A stretch of DNA of 64,000 bases, taken from positions 372,001 to 436,000 of the forward strand of contig NC_014165.1 of the NCBI RefSeq assembly GCF_000092645.1, written 5' to 3'. The first letter of the stretch is position 1. Each line of letters opens with the position of its first letter. Shown in pieces: positions 42,906 through 51,503 of the stretch. Source of the stretch: Thermobispora bispora DSM 43833. GTDB taxonomy: Bacteria > Actinomycetota > Actinomycetes > Streptosporangiales > Streptosporangiaceae. The position numbers and the translations under genes were made by a program. Below the pieces are notes generated by a model. The model searched no databases. It saw only the letters and a list, made by a program, of their open reading frames with translations, and was not told the DNA's origin.

Positions 42906-43484
42906 TCACCGCCCCTCGAGCGCGTCGAGGGCGATCGCCATGGCGATGACGAGCCGCCGGTCCAGGCGCGGGTCGCGGACGTTGATCAGGTAGGTGTCCC
43001 GGATGCCCCACCGGCTGTCGACGGAGAACGCGATCGACGCGCCGATGCTGAAGTCGAAGTGGTACGGCAGCCAGGAGAGCGCGTCCACGAAGCGCCGCAG
43101 CACCGCCACGACCGGGTTGCGCTCCTGCCCGGTGAGCGTGGGCAGGCCCGGCTGCTGCAGGTGCCAGGTGGAGCGGAGCAGGGAGCGCATCCCGCGCTTC
43201 CAGAACTTCCCGATCGGCTTCCCGGCCTCGTCCACCACGTCGTACTCGCCGGCGAAGTCGACGACGGTGCGCGCCTTGAAGCCGGTGAGGACCCGCGAGC
43301 GCGACTCGTCGGTGTAGACGGTCACCTGCTCCTTGAGGGCGAGCCGTTTCTGCTCGGCGAACGCGACCACGGGCCCGGGCGTGCCGTCCGGCTCGGCGAG
43401 GTGGACCGTGTACTGATTCACCATCACGGTGATCTTCTGGCGCAGTAGCAGCCGGGTCTGCTCCTGAAGTGCAGCGAGCTCCAT
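42906..43484 (-). CDS. LURP-one/phospholipid scramblase-like protein
   Basis: 192 residues with a 12-stranded barrel pattern around one hydrophobic helix. Typical blocks: LLRQKITVMVNQYTV, ALKEQVTVYTDESRSRVLTGFKAR, YDVVDEAGKPIGKFWKRGMRSLLRSTW and ending LVIAMAIALDAL. Members of this superfamily (DUF567, scramblase) are membrane-associated, with no agreed function in bacteria. Divergent from pspC across 200 bp with repeats. Confidence 0.85.
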   Translation of the reverse strand: MELAALQEQTRLLLRQKITVMVNQYTVHLAEPDGTPGPVVAFAEQKRLALKEQVTVYTDESRSRVLTGFKARTVVDFAGEYDVVDEAGKPIGKFWKRGMRSLLRSTWHLQQPGLPTLTGQERNPVVAVLRRFVDALSWLPYHFDFSIGASIAFSVDSRWGIRDTYLINVRDPRLDRRLVIAMAIALDALEGR

Positions 43485-43556
43485 GCGTGACTCCGTCGGG
43501 GAATTCAGCCGTCACCCTATATGCCCGGAAAGGCGACGAAGATCACTGTTGGTGGC

Positions 43557-43600
43557 CCCTGATCCGGGATCACCGGGCATCCCTGATCCGGAAATCAGGG
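43557..43600. repeat. Repeated CCCTGATCCGG with inverted copy
   Basis: CCCTGATCCGG at 43,557 and 43,581 (24-bp period); the second copy forms CCCTGAT-CCGGAA-ATCAGGG, a 7-bp inverted repeat. AGGGTCA repeats follow to 43,617. Located between divergent scramblase-like and pspC genes, so probably operators. Confidence 0.5.
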
Positions 43601-43691
43601 TCATCTCAGGGTCACCGCAGGAACGGCCCGCGCCCCACCCCTCGTTGACCTGGGTGAACGTCCACACCGGCCGGTGGTGAAGGGGGTTTCC

Positions 43692-43904
43692 GTGGTGTAC
43701 CGGTCGAGAGAGCACAAGATCATCGCGGGGGTGTGCGGCGGCATCGCGGAGCGCTTCGGCATGAGGCCGACCACGGTCCGGCTGCTCTTCCTCCTCTCCT
43801 GCATCCTCCCCGGGCCGCAGTTCGTCATCTACCTGCTCCTGTGGATCCTGCTGCCGAAGGCCCCGCCCACGTACGCTCCGCCGTACCACGGCCGCCACTG
43901 GTGA
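43692..43904 (+). CDS. PspC-domain membrane protein
   Basis: 70 residues from GTG 43,692 (AAGGGGG 7 bases upstream). YRSREHKIIAGVCGGIAERFG then two hydrophobic stretches (VRLLFLLSCILPGPQFVIYLLLWILLP), the standard stand-alone PspC layout. Phage-shock-type envelope stress protein in the cytoplasmic membrane. It lies 113 bp upstream of lipB. Confidence 0.92.
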   Translation: MVYRSREHKIIAGVCGGIAERFGMRPTTVRLLFLLSCILPGPQFVIYLLLWILLPKAPPTYAPPYHGRHW

Positions 43905-44017
43905 CCGGGCGCCGCTGATCGGGGTGCCGGGGCCGCTTGACCGGGGGGTGCCGGGGGCAGGGCCGCGCCGTATCCTCGACACGCCGCCATATCCTCGACA
44001 GGCGAAGAGGTGACGCG

Positions 44018-44656
44018 ATGTTCCAGCCAAGGCCCCTGGCGCTCATCCAGGACGATCTGGTCGAGTACGAGAAGGCCATGGAGCGCATGGCCGCCATGGT
44101 CGAGGAGCGGCAGAAGGACGAGCGGCCCGACACGCTCTGGCTCCTCAGCCACCCCCCGGTGTTCACCGTGGGCAAGCGGACCCGGGCCGAGCACCTGCCC
44201 GACCCGTCGTTCGGCATCCCCGTGGTGCCGACGAACCGGGGCGGGCAGCTCACCTATCACGGCCCGGGCCAGCTCGTCGGCTACCTGATCGTCCGGCTCC
44301 GGCCGGGGGAGGGCATCGTCGACTACATCCGCGAGGTCGAGCTCCGGCTGGTCGAGGCCCTCCGCAGGCTCGGCGTGCCGGCCGAGCGGCGGGACACGCC
44401 CCCGGGCTCCGAGCTGCTCACCGGGGTGTGGACCACGAACACCAACCGGAAGATCGTCTCGATCGGCATGCGCTCCAGCCGCTCGGTCACCAGCCACGGT
44501 TTCGCCCTCAACGTGGACGGCGACCTCACCCCGTGGACCCTCGCCGTGCCGTGCGGCATGCCCGACGTGGAGATGACCTCCATCCTCCGGGAGCTCGGCC
44601 ACGCCTCGATGGAGGAGACCCGCCGGGTGGTCGCCGAGGTGTTCGAGGCCTCCTGA
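44018..44656 (+). CDS. lipB: Octanoyl-[acyl-carrier-protein] transferase
   Basis: 212 residues from ATG 44,018 (AGAGGTGA upstream; the frame is open further to 43,937). LipB transfers octanoyl groups from ACP to lipoyl domains. Diagnostic RGGQLTYHGPGQLVGYLIV near residue 70, RKIVSIGMR with the catalytic Lys, and VPCGMPD with the catalytic Cys. No lipA is present in the window. Confidence 0.95.
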   Translation: MFQPRPLALIQDDLVEYEKAMERMAAMVEERQKDERPDTLWLLSHPPVFTVGKRTRAEHLPDPSFGIPVVPTNRGGQLTYHGPGQLVGYLIVRLRPGEGIVDYIREVELRLVEALRRLGVPAERRDTPPGSELLTGVWTTNTNRKIVSIGMRSSRSVTSHGFALNVDGDLTPWTLAVPCGMPDVEMTSILRELGHASMEETRRVVAEVFEAS

Positions 44657-44752
44657 TCGCGCCCGCCCCGGGGACGTGACCGGCCGCCCAGGCCGGGTAG
44701 GGAGGACGGTGAACCCCGGCCGCCGGCCGCGGCCGCCGAGGAGGGAAGGGGC

Positions 44753-45523
44753 ATGCCGATCCTCGTCGGAACCTCGGGATGGCAGTACGACTCCTGGTCC
44801 GGGCTGCTCTATCCCGGCGTGCCCCGGCGGCTGTGGCTGGAGCGGTACGCCGAGGCGTTCGCCACGGTCGAGAACAACAACGCCTTCTACCGGCTGCCGA
44901 AGCGGGAGACGTTCGAGGCGTGGCGGGAGCGGACGCCCGCCGACTTCGTGATGGCGGTGAAGGCGAGCCGGTTCCTCACCCACATCAAGCGGCTCAAGGA
45001 CCCGGAGGAGCCGGTCGACCGGCTGATGGGGGTGGCGGCCGGCCTCGGCGGCAAGCTCGGCCCGATCCTGCTTCAGCTCCCGCCCACCCTCGAGGCCGAG
45101 CCCGAGCGGCTCCGGCGCTGCCTCGCCCGGTTCCCGGACGGCGTCCGGATCGCGGTCGAGCCCCGGCATGCGTCGTGGTGGAGCGGCGAGGTCCGGGACC
45201 TGCTCACCGGGTACGGCGCCGCGCTCTGCTGGGCCGACCGACTCGGGCGGCCGGTGGGCCCGCTGTGGCGCACCACGGACTGGGTCTACCTGCGCTTCCA
45301 CGAGGGGGCGGGCCGCGACTGGCCGCACTACGGGGAGCGGGCGCTCCGCTCGTGGGTCGACCGGCTCGGCGGCGTCGCCGACGCGTACGTGTACTTCAAC
45401 AACGACCCCGGCGGGGCCGCGGTGCGGAACGCGATCGACTTCGCCGGGTACGCCCGGGCCGCCGGGTACGCGGTGACCCGGGCGAGACTGCCGGAACGAC
45501 CGCCGGCGGCGAGCCCGGTCTGA
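44753..45523 (+). CDS. DUF72 (YecE-like) family protein
   Basis: 256 residues, TIM-barrel protein of unknown activity. LVGTSGWQYDSWSG near the N-terminus, ENNNAFYRLPKRETFEAWRERTPADF, FAVKASRF-like VMAVKASRFLTHIKRL, ILLQLPPTLEAEPERL and the C-terminal VYFNNDPGGAAVRNA. ATG preceded by AGGGAAGGGGC. Alone between lipB and the zinc importer. Confidence 0.9.
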   Translation: MPILVGTSGWQYDSWSGLLYPGVPRRLWLERYAEAFATVENNNAFYRLPKRETFEAWRERTPADFVMAVKASRFLTHIKRLKDPEEPVDRLMGVAAGLGGKLGPILLQLPPTLEAEPERLRRCLARFPDGVRIAVEPRHASWWSGEVRDLLTGYGAALCWADRLGRPVGPLWRTTDWVYLRFHEGAGRDWPHYGERALRSWVDRLGGVADAYVYFNNDPGGAAVRNAIDFAGYARAAGYAVTRARLPERPPAASPV

Positions 45524-45793
45524 CCCTCGGCGGCCGCGCCGCCACGGCGTTCCGGCTCGGTCAGGGGCCGGCCTGCCGTACCCTCTGCCTGGGACATCCC
45601 CGCGGGCTGCCCGTGGGACATCCCCGCGGGCCGTACCGTGCGGGTGAGCCGGGCGTGCGGGACCAGAGTGCTGACCGTCGCGCGCGAACGGGCGCTGACC
45701 GCCGCGGGAGGCCGGGGTGCCGACCGCCGTGCGGGCCCGCGCCGCGCCCGGGCGGGACGAGCGCCGCCGGGAACACGGCAAAGAGAATGAATT
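45524..45793. other. Intergenic region with short direct repeats
   Basis: 270 bp. GGGACATCCCCGCGGGC is repeated at 45,591 and 45,615 (24-bp period), a feature that could fold or bind a protein. The rest is GC-rich without a gene, then falls sharply in GC at the Zur box. Confidence 0.5.
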
Positions 45794-45808
45794 TGACAAT
45801 CATTTTCA
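45794..45808. promoter_or_regulatory. Zur box upstream of the zinc importer
   Basis: TGACAATCATTTTCA, a good match to the actinobacterial Zur operator (TGAAAATGATTTTCA-like), overlapping a TTGACA -35 at 45,793. Located 67 bp upstream of the znuA start. Zinc-loaded Zur should repress the operon. Confidence 0.8.
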
Positions 45809-45874
45809 TTTGCCGGAGGATGGCGTCAGATGTCCCGTATGGCCCTTCTCAGCCCTCCGGCCTAAGGAACCACC

Positions 45875-46804
45875 GTGCTGTCGCTCATCTCCCGGTCGCT
45901 GTGCATCGCCCTGCTCGTCCTGACCGCCGTGGCCTGCGGCGGCGCGAGCGGGCCGCCGTCCGCCGACGGATCGCGGCTGAACGTGGTGGCCACCACCACC
46001 CAGGTCGCCGACTTCGCGGCGAACATCGGCGGGGACAAGGTGCGGGTGCACGGGCTCCTCAAGCCGAACGTGGACCCCCACGACTACGAGCCGACCCCGC
46101 TCGACATGCGGATGCTCGCCGAGGCCGACGTCGTGGTGAAGAACGGGGTGGGCTTCGAGAAGTGGCTGGACCAGGCGATCGAGGCCTCCGGGTTCCGCGG
46201 CACCCTGGTCGATGCCTCCCAGGGCGTACGGCTCCGCACCGGGGAGGGGGCGAGCGCCGACCCGCACATCTGGCACGACCCCCGCAACGCGAAGACCATG
46301 GCGGCGAACATCGCGCGCGCCTTCGCCGCGGCCGATGCCGCCAACGCCGCCGTCTACGAGCAGAACCTCGCCGCCTACCAGGCCCGGCTCGACGAGCTCG
46401 ACGCGGAGATCGAGAAGAAGATCCAGTCCATCCCGGAGGACCGGCGCAAGCTCGTCACCGACCACGACACGTTCGGGTACTACGCCGACCGTTACGGGCT
46501 CACCGTGGTCGGCTCGGTCATCCCCAGCTTCGACACCTCGGCCGAGCTGTCCGCCAAGCAGATCACCGACCTGGTCGCCAGGATCAAGGCTGCCGGTGTG
46601 ACCGCGATATTCTCCGAGGCATCGCTTCCGCCGAAGACGGCCGAGGCCATCGGCCGGGAGGCGGGGGTGCGGGTCGTGGCCGGTGAGGACGCCCTGTACG
46701 GCGACTCCCTCGGACCGGAGGGCTCGGCCGGAGCGACCTACCTGCAGATGATGCGGCACAACACCGACACGATCGTCGCCGCTCTCGGGGGTGCGGCCAC
46801 ATGA
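45875..46804 (+). CDS. znuA: Zinc-binding lipoprotein of the ZnuA/TroA family
   Basis: 309 residues from GTG 45,875 (AAGGA upstream). Signal peptide with lipobox VAC near residue 21. Metal ligands expected at His in PHDYEPTP, His in DPHIWHDP, His in DHDTFGYYADRYG and Asp in VVAGEDALYGDSL. No long His-rich loop, unlike Gram-negative ZnuA. Together with the Zur box and operon partners this is a zinc uptake receptor; manganese cannot be excluded from sequence alone. Confidence 0.9.
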   Translation: MLSLISRSLCIALLVLTAVACGGASGPPSADGSRLNVVATTTQVADFAANIGGDKVRVHGLLKPNVDPHDYEPTPLDMRMLAEADVVVKNGVGFEKWLDQAIEASGFRGTLVDASQGVRLRTGEGASADPHIWHDPRNAKTMAANIARAFAAADAANAAVYEQNLAAYQARLDELDAEIEKKIQSIPEDRRKLVTDHDTFGYYADRYGLTVVGSVIPSFDTSAELSAKQITDLVARIKAAGVTAIFSEASLPPKTAEAIGREAGVRVVAGEDALYGDSLGPEGSAGATYLQMMRHNTDTIVAALGGAAT

Positions 46805-47571
46805 CCGAGCGACCGCCGTCCACGCCCGCGCTGATCCTCGACCGGGTGAGCGTCGCCTACGGGGACGTCCCGGTGCTCGAGGACGTCACGGGCACCGTGA
46901 ACCCGGGCGAGTCCGTCGCCCTGATCGGCCCCAACGGCGCGGGCAAGTCCACGCTGATCAAGGCCGTCCTCGGCATGGTCCCCGTGGTCCGCGGCCGGAT
47001 CGAGGTGCTCGGCGGGCCGCCCGCCCAGGCCCGCCGCCACGTGGCGTACGTGCCCCAGGCCGACACCCTCGACCCCGACTTCCCCATCTCGGTCGAGCAG
47101 GTGGTGCTGATGGGCCGCTACCGGTGGATGGGCCGGTTCCGCCGGGCGTCCCGGGCCGACCGGGAGGAGGTGGCGGCCGCGCTCGAGGCCGTGGGCCTCG
47201 CCGACCGGGCGCGTGACCGGTTCGGCACCCTCTCCGGGGGCCAGCGCCAGCGCGTGCTCCTCGCCCGGGCGATCGCCGCCCGGCCCCGGCTGCTGCTGCT
47301 CGACGAGCCGTTCAACGGCGTCGACGCGGTCAGCCAGCACGCGCTCCTCGAGGCGCTCGCCGGGCTGAAGGCGCAGGGGACCGCGGTGGTGGTGAGCACC
47401 CACGACCTCGCGATCGCGCACCTCGCCTGCGAGGAGGTGTGCCTGATCAACCGGCACCAGTTCGGCTTCGGCCCCACCGGCGAGGTGCTCACCCCGGAGC
47501 GGCTGCGCGCCACGTACGGCGGGCGGGCGCTGGAGCTGCGCGGCGACCGCGTGATCGTGGGGCAGACATGA
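46801..47571 (+). CDS. znuC: Zinc ABC transporter ATP-binding protein
   Basis: 256 residues. Walker A GPNGAGKSTLIKAVLG near residue 41, Q-loop AYVPQAD, signature LSGGQRQRVLLARAIA near 143, Walker B LLLLDEPFNGVD and switch His in VVSTHDLAIA. The start overlaps the znuA stop (ATGA), and its own stop overlaps the permease start in the same way, so all parts are coupled. Confidence 0.94.
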   Translation: MTERPPSTPALILDRVSVAYGDVPVLEDVTGTVNPGESVALIGPNGAGKSTLIKAVLGMVPVVRGRIEVLGGPPAQARRHVAYVPQADTLDPDFPISVEQVVLMGRYRWMGRFRRASRADREEVAAALEAVGLADRARDRFGTLSGGQRQRVLLARAIAARPRLLLLDEPFNGVDAVSQHALLEALAGLKAQGTAVVVSTHDLAIAHLACEEVCLINRHQFGFGPTGEVLTPERLRATYGGRALELRGDRVIVGQT

Positions 47572-48440
47572 GCCTCATCGAGCCCTTTCAAACGCCGTTC
47601 ATGGCCCGGGCGCTCGCCGAGCTGATCATCCTCGGCGTGCTCGGCGGCACGGTCGGGGTCGTGGTGCTGCTCCGCCGGCTCGCCTTCCTCAGCGACGCGC
47701 TCAGCCACACGATCTTTCCCGGTGTGGTCGCCGGCTACCTGCTCGCCGGGGAGGACGGCGTGTTCTGGGGCGCGCTCGCCGCCGGGATCGCCACCGCGGC
47801 GCTGCTCACCCTGCTCACCCGCCGGGTGGCGCAGGACGCCGCGCTCGCCCTGCTGCTCACCACGCTCTTCGCGGCCGGCGTGGTGCTGGTCTCCCGGCGG
47901 TCCGGCTACGCCTCCGACCTGACCGCGTTCCTCTTCGGCCGGGTGCTCACCGTGACCCCCGAGCAGCTCTGGCAGACCGCGGCCGTGGCGGCCGTGGTCA
48001 TCGCGCTGCTCGCCGCACTGCGGCGGCCGCTCCTGCTCCGCGCCTTCGACCCGGTGGGGGCCGAGGCGGCCGGGGTCCGGGTGGGCCTGCTCGACCTCGT
48101 GGTCAACGTCGCGGTCGCGCTGACCGTGGTCGCGGCCGTGCGCGCGGTCGGCATGGTCCTCGTCATCGCGCTGCTGATCGTCCCGGCCGCCGCCGCCCGG
48201 GTCCTCTCCGACCGGCTCACGGTCATCGTGCCGCTCGCCTGCCTGATCGGCGCGGCCGGCGGGTGGCTCGGGCTCGTGGTGAGCTGGGAGGCCTCGATCG
48301 GGTACGGGCTCCGCCTCGCCTCCGGCGGGACCGTGGTGCTCGTCCTCGTCGCCATGTACGGCCTCGCCCAGGCCGCCGGGCTGGTCCGGCGGCGGGTACG
48401 GCTCGGCCGGGCGCGCACCGGGCTGGAGGCCGTGCAATGA
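47568..48440 (+). CDS. znuB: Zinc ABC transporter permease 1
   Basis: 290 residues, ATG 47,568 overlapping the ATPase stop (ATGA). ABC-3 family: MARALAELIILGVLGGTVGVVVLLRRLAFLSDALSH, then multiple helices with FLFGRVLTVT and FDPVGAEAAGVRV. A cytoplasmic tail of basic residues ends the protein. Forms the channel with the following permease. Confidence 0.93.
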   Translation: MSLIEPFQTPFMARALAELIILGVLGGTVGVVVLLRRLAFLSDALSHTIFPGVVAGYLLAGEDGVFWGALAAGIATAALLTLLTRRVAQDAALALLLTTLFAAGVVLVSRRSGYASDLTAFLFGRVLTVTPEQLWQTAAVAAVVIALLAALRRPLLLRAFDPVGAEAAGVRVGLLDLVVNVAVALTVVAAVRAVGMVLVIALLIVPAAAARVLSDRLTVIVPLACLIGAAGGWLGLVVSWEASIGYGLRLASGGTVVLVLVAMYGLAQAAGLVRRRVRLGRARTGLEAVQ

Positions 48441-49267
48441 CCTGGTTCGACTCGAGCGTGCACCGGGCGCTGGCCGAGGCCGTGCTCGTGGGGGCGCTCG
48501 GCGGCGTGGTCGGGGTGCACGTGCTCATCCGGCGGCTGCCGTTCTTCACCATGGCGCTCACCCACGCCACCTTCCCGGGGATCGTGATCGCGGCGCTGCT
48601 CGGGGCCGACCTCTACCTCGGCGGGGGTGTGTTCGGCCTGCTCATCACCCTCGCCGTGGTGCTCTTCTCCCGGGTGCGCGGCCAGGACTTCACCGCGGCC
48701 ACCGGCATCGCGCTCGCCGGCGGGTTCGCCCTCGGGGTGGTCCTGGTCTCCGCCCAGGACGGCTTCGCCAAGGACCTGACCGCGTACACGGTCGGCGACA
48801 TCCTCGCGGTGAGCGCGCGGGACCTGGCGATCACCGCCGGCATCGCGGCCGCGGTGACCCTCCTGCTGGTCGTTTTCCGCCGGGAGCTGCTGATCACCGC
48901 GTTCGACCCCGTGGGGGCGGCCGCCCTCGGCCTGCGCACCGCGCTGATCGACTTCATCCTGCTCGCCGCGGTCGTGGTGACCGTGGTGGCGACCGTGCCC
49001 GCGCTCGGCGTCATCCTCACCGTCGCCCTGCTCGTGGGGCCCGCCGCGACCGCGCGGCTGCTCACCGACCGGTACGCGCTGCTCTTCCCGATCTCGGCGG
49101 CGATCGGCGTCTCGTGCGGGGTCGCCGGGGTGTGGCTGTCGACCGTGTGGAACGTCGCGGCCGGGGCCTCGATCGCCCTGCTCGTCGGCGTCGTGTTCGG
49201 CCTGGTCTTCCTCGGCTCGCACGGTGCCGCCCTGGTGCGACGGCGGGCGGCGGCCCGGCCGCTGTGA
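48437..49267 (+). CDS. Zinc ABC transporter permease 2
   Basis: 276 residues, ATG 48,437 overlapping the stop of permease 1 (ATGA). ABC-3 family: VHVLIRRLPFFTMALTHATFPGIV, TAYTVGDILAVS and FDPVGAAALGLRTALIDF parallel the first permease. The two are paralogues and probably form a heterodimer, an arrangement usual for actinobacterial Zn/Mn importers. Last gene of the operon; a hairpin follows. Confidence 0.93.
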   Translation: MTWFDSSVHRALAEAVLVGALGGVVGVHVLIRRLPFFTMALTHATFPGIVIAALLGADLYLGGGVFGLLITLAVVLFSRVRGQDFTAATGIALAGGFALGVVLVSAQDGFAKDLTAYTVGDILAVSARDLAITAGIAAAVTLLLVVFRRELLITAFDPVGAAALGLRTALIDFILLAAVVVTVVATVPALGVILTVALLVGPAATARLLTDRYALLFPISAAIGVSCGVAGVWLSTVWNVAAGASIALLVGVVFGLVFLGSHGAALVRRRAAARPL

Positions 49268-49274
49268 CGCACGC

Positions 49275-49293
49275 CCCCGGCCGAGCGCCGGGG
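49275..49293. terminator. Hairpin after the zinc operon
   Basis: CCCCGGC-CGAGC-GCCGGGG, 7-bp perfect stem, between the convergent zinc permease and methyltransferase A. Confidence 0.6.
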
Positions 49294-49307
49294 AGCGGAC
49301 CCGGTGA

Positions 49308-50108
49308 TCAGCCGACGACGCCGACCCCGCCGTAGACCACGGCACCCTCGGTCCGGGTGCGCACCGGCTCCCCCTCGCGTGGCCGCCACTCGTCGACCGT
49401 CACCACGCCGGGCTCGACGAGCTCGCACCCCTCGAAGAACCGCAGGATCTCCTCCCGCGTCCGGGCGACCGCCTCCCCGGCCGAGGACCGGGCGTAGACC
49501 CGCCTTATCGCGGCGACCCCCTTGTCATCGAGCCGGCCCGCGGAGCCGTGGCTGATCACCAGGTGGCTGCCGGGGGCGAGGCGGTCGCGCAGCTTGGCGA
49601 CCGCGGGGTAGGCGGCCTCGTCCGGGAGGAAGTGGAGGATGGCGACCAGCAGCAGGCCGACCGGCTCGTTGAAGTCGAGGTGCTCCGTGACCTCGGGGTT
49701 GTCGAGGATGCTCTCCGGCTCGCGCAGGTCGCCCTGCGCCACGGCCACCTGCGGGTTGCGGCCGAGCAGGGCCCGGGCGTGTGCCAGCACGATCGGGTCG
49801 TTGTCGACGTAGACGATCCGGGAATCGGGGGCCTTGCGGAGTGCGACCTCGTGGACGTTCTCCTGGGTGGGCAGGCCGGTGCCGATGTCGAGGAACTGGC
49901 GGATGCCCTGGTCGGCCAGGTACTCCACGGCGCGGATCAGGAAGCGCCGGTTCGCCCGGACCTCTTCCTGAGCGTTGGGGGCGGCCTGGATGAGCTTTGC
50001 CGCGGCCTCCCGGTCGGAGGCGAAGTTGTCCTTGCCGCCCAGCAGGTAGTCGTAGATGCGGGCCGGGCTGGGCACGCTGGGGTCGATTCCCGGTGGGATC
50101 TTCTCCAT
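49308..50108 (-). CDS. SAM-dependent methyltransferase, DUF574 family (copy A)
   Basis: 266 residues from ATG 50,108. S-adenosyl methyltransferase family PF04672, expanded in filamentous actinomycetes, substrate unknown. PARIYDYLLGGKDNFASDRE opens the fold, SAM-binding motif I is FLDIGTGLPTQENVHEVA near residue 78, then YVDNDPIVLAHARALL, GDLREPESILDNPEV and LLVAILHFLPDEA. First of five tandem paralogues on the minus strand. Each has its own leader, so they are probably not one operon. Confidence 0.93.
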   Translation of the reverse strand: MEKIPPGIDPSVPSPARIYDYLLGGKDNFASDREAAAKLIQAAPNAQEEVRANRRFLIRAVEYLADQGIRQFLDIGTGLPTQENVHEVALRKAPDSRIVYVDNDPIVLAHARALLGRNPQVAVAQGDLREPESILDNPEVTEHLDFNEPVGLLLVAILHFLPDEAAYPAVAKLRDRLAPGSHLVISHGSAGRLDDKGVAAIRRVYARSSAGEAVARTREEILRFFEGCELVEPGVVTVDEWRPREGEPVRTRTEGAVVYGGVGVVG

Positions 50109-50121
50109 GATCACATCACGT

Positions 50122-50139
50122 CGGCGAGCATCGATGATC
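50122..50139 (-). promoter_or_regulatory. Conserved element 14-31 bp upstream of methyltransferase A
   Basis: On the plus strand CGGCGAGC-ATC-GATGATC; shared with copies B, C and D at nearly identical distance from the start codon. Confidence 0.55.
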
Positions 50140-50406
50140 ATTGACTGTAACGAGCATTCGTCCCCTTGGTCACTGGGTTCGCCGCATTCGGTCACGGATT
50201 CCCGATGAGCCCGCCATCGACCGCCCAGGCCGTGGTGGGCCGGGCGGCGCGCGGCCGCCGCGGCCTGACCATCGACGCCCTCCGGCCGCCGGGTGCCCGC
50301 CCTTCGCCGTGGCCCGTACGGCGGCGCCGTACGGCGGGGCGGGCGAGGCGTGATCGGATGGCGCACCGGCCGGTACGCCGGTGGGCCGGCGTCGCGGGAG
50401 CGGCGG

Positions 50407-51207
50407 TCAGCGGAGGACCCCGACCCCGGCGAAGCCGCCCACGCCGGGAAGTCCCGGCATGATGACCTCGTCCTTCCGCGGGCGCCATTCCCTGATCCGG
50501 ACCAGGCCCGGCTCGACGAGCTCGAATCCGTCGAAGAACCGCGCGATGTCCTCCCGGGACCGCGGGACCGCCACGCCGGCCTGGGACTGGGTGTAGATCC
50601 GCCTGCCTTTCTCGAGCGTCCTCTCGTCGAGGTCACCGGCCGAGACGTGGCTGATCACCAGGTGGCTGCCGGGGGCGAGCCGGTCGCGCAGCTTGGCGAC
50701 CGCGGGGTAGGCGGCCTCGTCCGGGATGAAGTGGAGGATGGAGACCAGTAGCAGGCCGACCGGCTCGTTGAAGTCGAGGTGCGCGGTGACCTCGGGGTTG
50801 TCGAGGATGCTCTCGGGTTCGCGCAGGTCGCCCGCCACCGCGATCGTCTGCGCGTTACAGGCGAGGAGCGCGCGGGCGTGGGCGAGCACGATGGGGTCGT
50901 TGTCGACGTAGACGATCCGGGAATCGGGGGCCTTGCGGAGTGCGACCTCGTGGACGTTCTCCTGGGTGGGCAGGCCCGCGCCGATGTCGAGGAACTGGCG
51001 GATGCCCTGGTCGGCCAGGTACTCCACCGCGCGGACGAGGAAACGCCGATTCGCTCGCGCGCTCTCCTTGATATTGGGCGAGAGCTCCAGCAGCTTCTGC
51101 GCGACCGCGCGATCGACGGCGAAGTTCTCCTTTCCCCCGAGGAAGAAGTCGTAGATGCGGGCCGCGCTGGGCACGTCGGGGTCGATGCCCGGCGGAACCT
51201 GTTCCAT
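50407..51207 (-). CDS. SAM-dependent methyltransferase, DUF574 family (copy B)
   Basis: 266 residues from ATG 51,207 (an in-frame ATG 12 bases earlier is unlikely). Same blocks as copy A: ARIYDFFLGGKENFAVDR, FLDIGAGLPTQENVHEVA, YVDNDPIVLAHARALL, GDLREPESILDNPEV and ILHFIPDEA. Motif I reads DIGAGLP. Sequence after residue 200 diverges most, as expected for a substrate-facing part. Own leader with the shared upstream element. Confidence 0.93.
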   Translation of the reverse strand: MEQVPPGIDPDVPSAARIYDFFLGGKENFAVDRAVAQKLLELSPNIKESARANRRFLVRAVEYLADQGIRQFLDIGAGLPTQENVHEVALRKAPDSRIVYVDNDPIVLAHARALLACNAQTIAVAGDLREPESILDNPEVTAHLDFNEPVGLLLVSILHFIPDEAAYPAVAKLRDRLAPGSHLVISHVSAGDLDERTLEKGRRIYTQSQAGVAVPRSREDIARFFDGFELVEPGLVRIREWRPRKDEVIMPGLPGVGGFAGVGVLR

Positions 51208-51220
51208 GGCACACCCCATC

Positions 51221-51237
51221 GACGAGCGCTGATGATC
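51221..51237 (-). promoter_or_regulatory. Conserved element 14-30 bp upstream of methyltransferase B
   Basis: Plus strand GACGAGC-GCT-GATGATC, followed by TTCAAATTCTGGCGATC. Confidence 0.55.
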
Positions 51238-51503
51238 TTCAAATTCTGGCGATCGTTTCCGGTTTAGCAGTGCTCTGCCAGGGGTGCGGTGGTTCGCACA
51301 AGGTGGCGGCGGACGCCGGTCGGCGATCTCACCGGTGCGCCGGCGCCCACCTGAGCCGCCGCCCCGCGTGGTGCCGGATCCCTCGGCCCGGGGCGGCGCG
51401 GGCGCCGCTCCCCGCCGGTCCGGCGGTGGGCGACGACCGTCACGGGTGCGGTACGGCCGGCGTCGGTCCCGGTGCGCCGGGCCGCTCAGGGAGGCGTCGC
51501 CGA

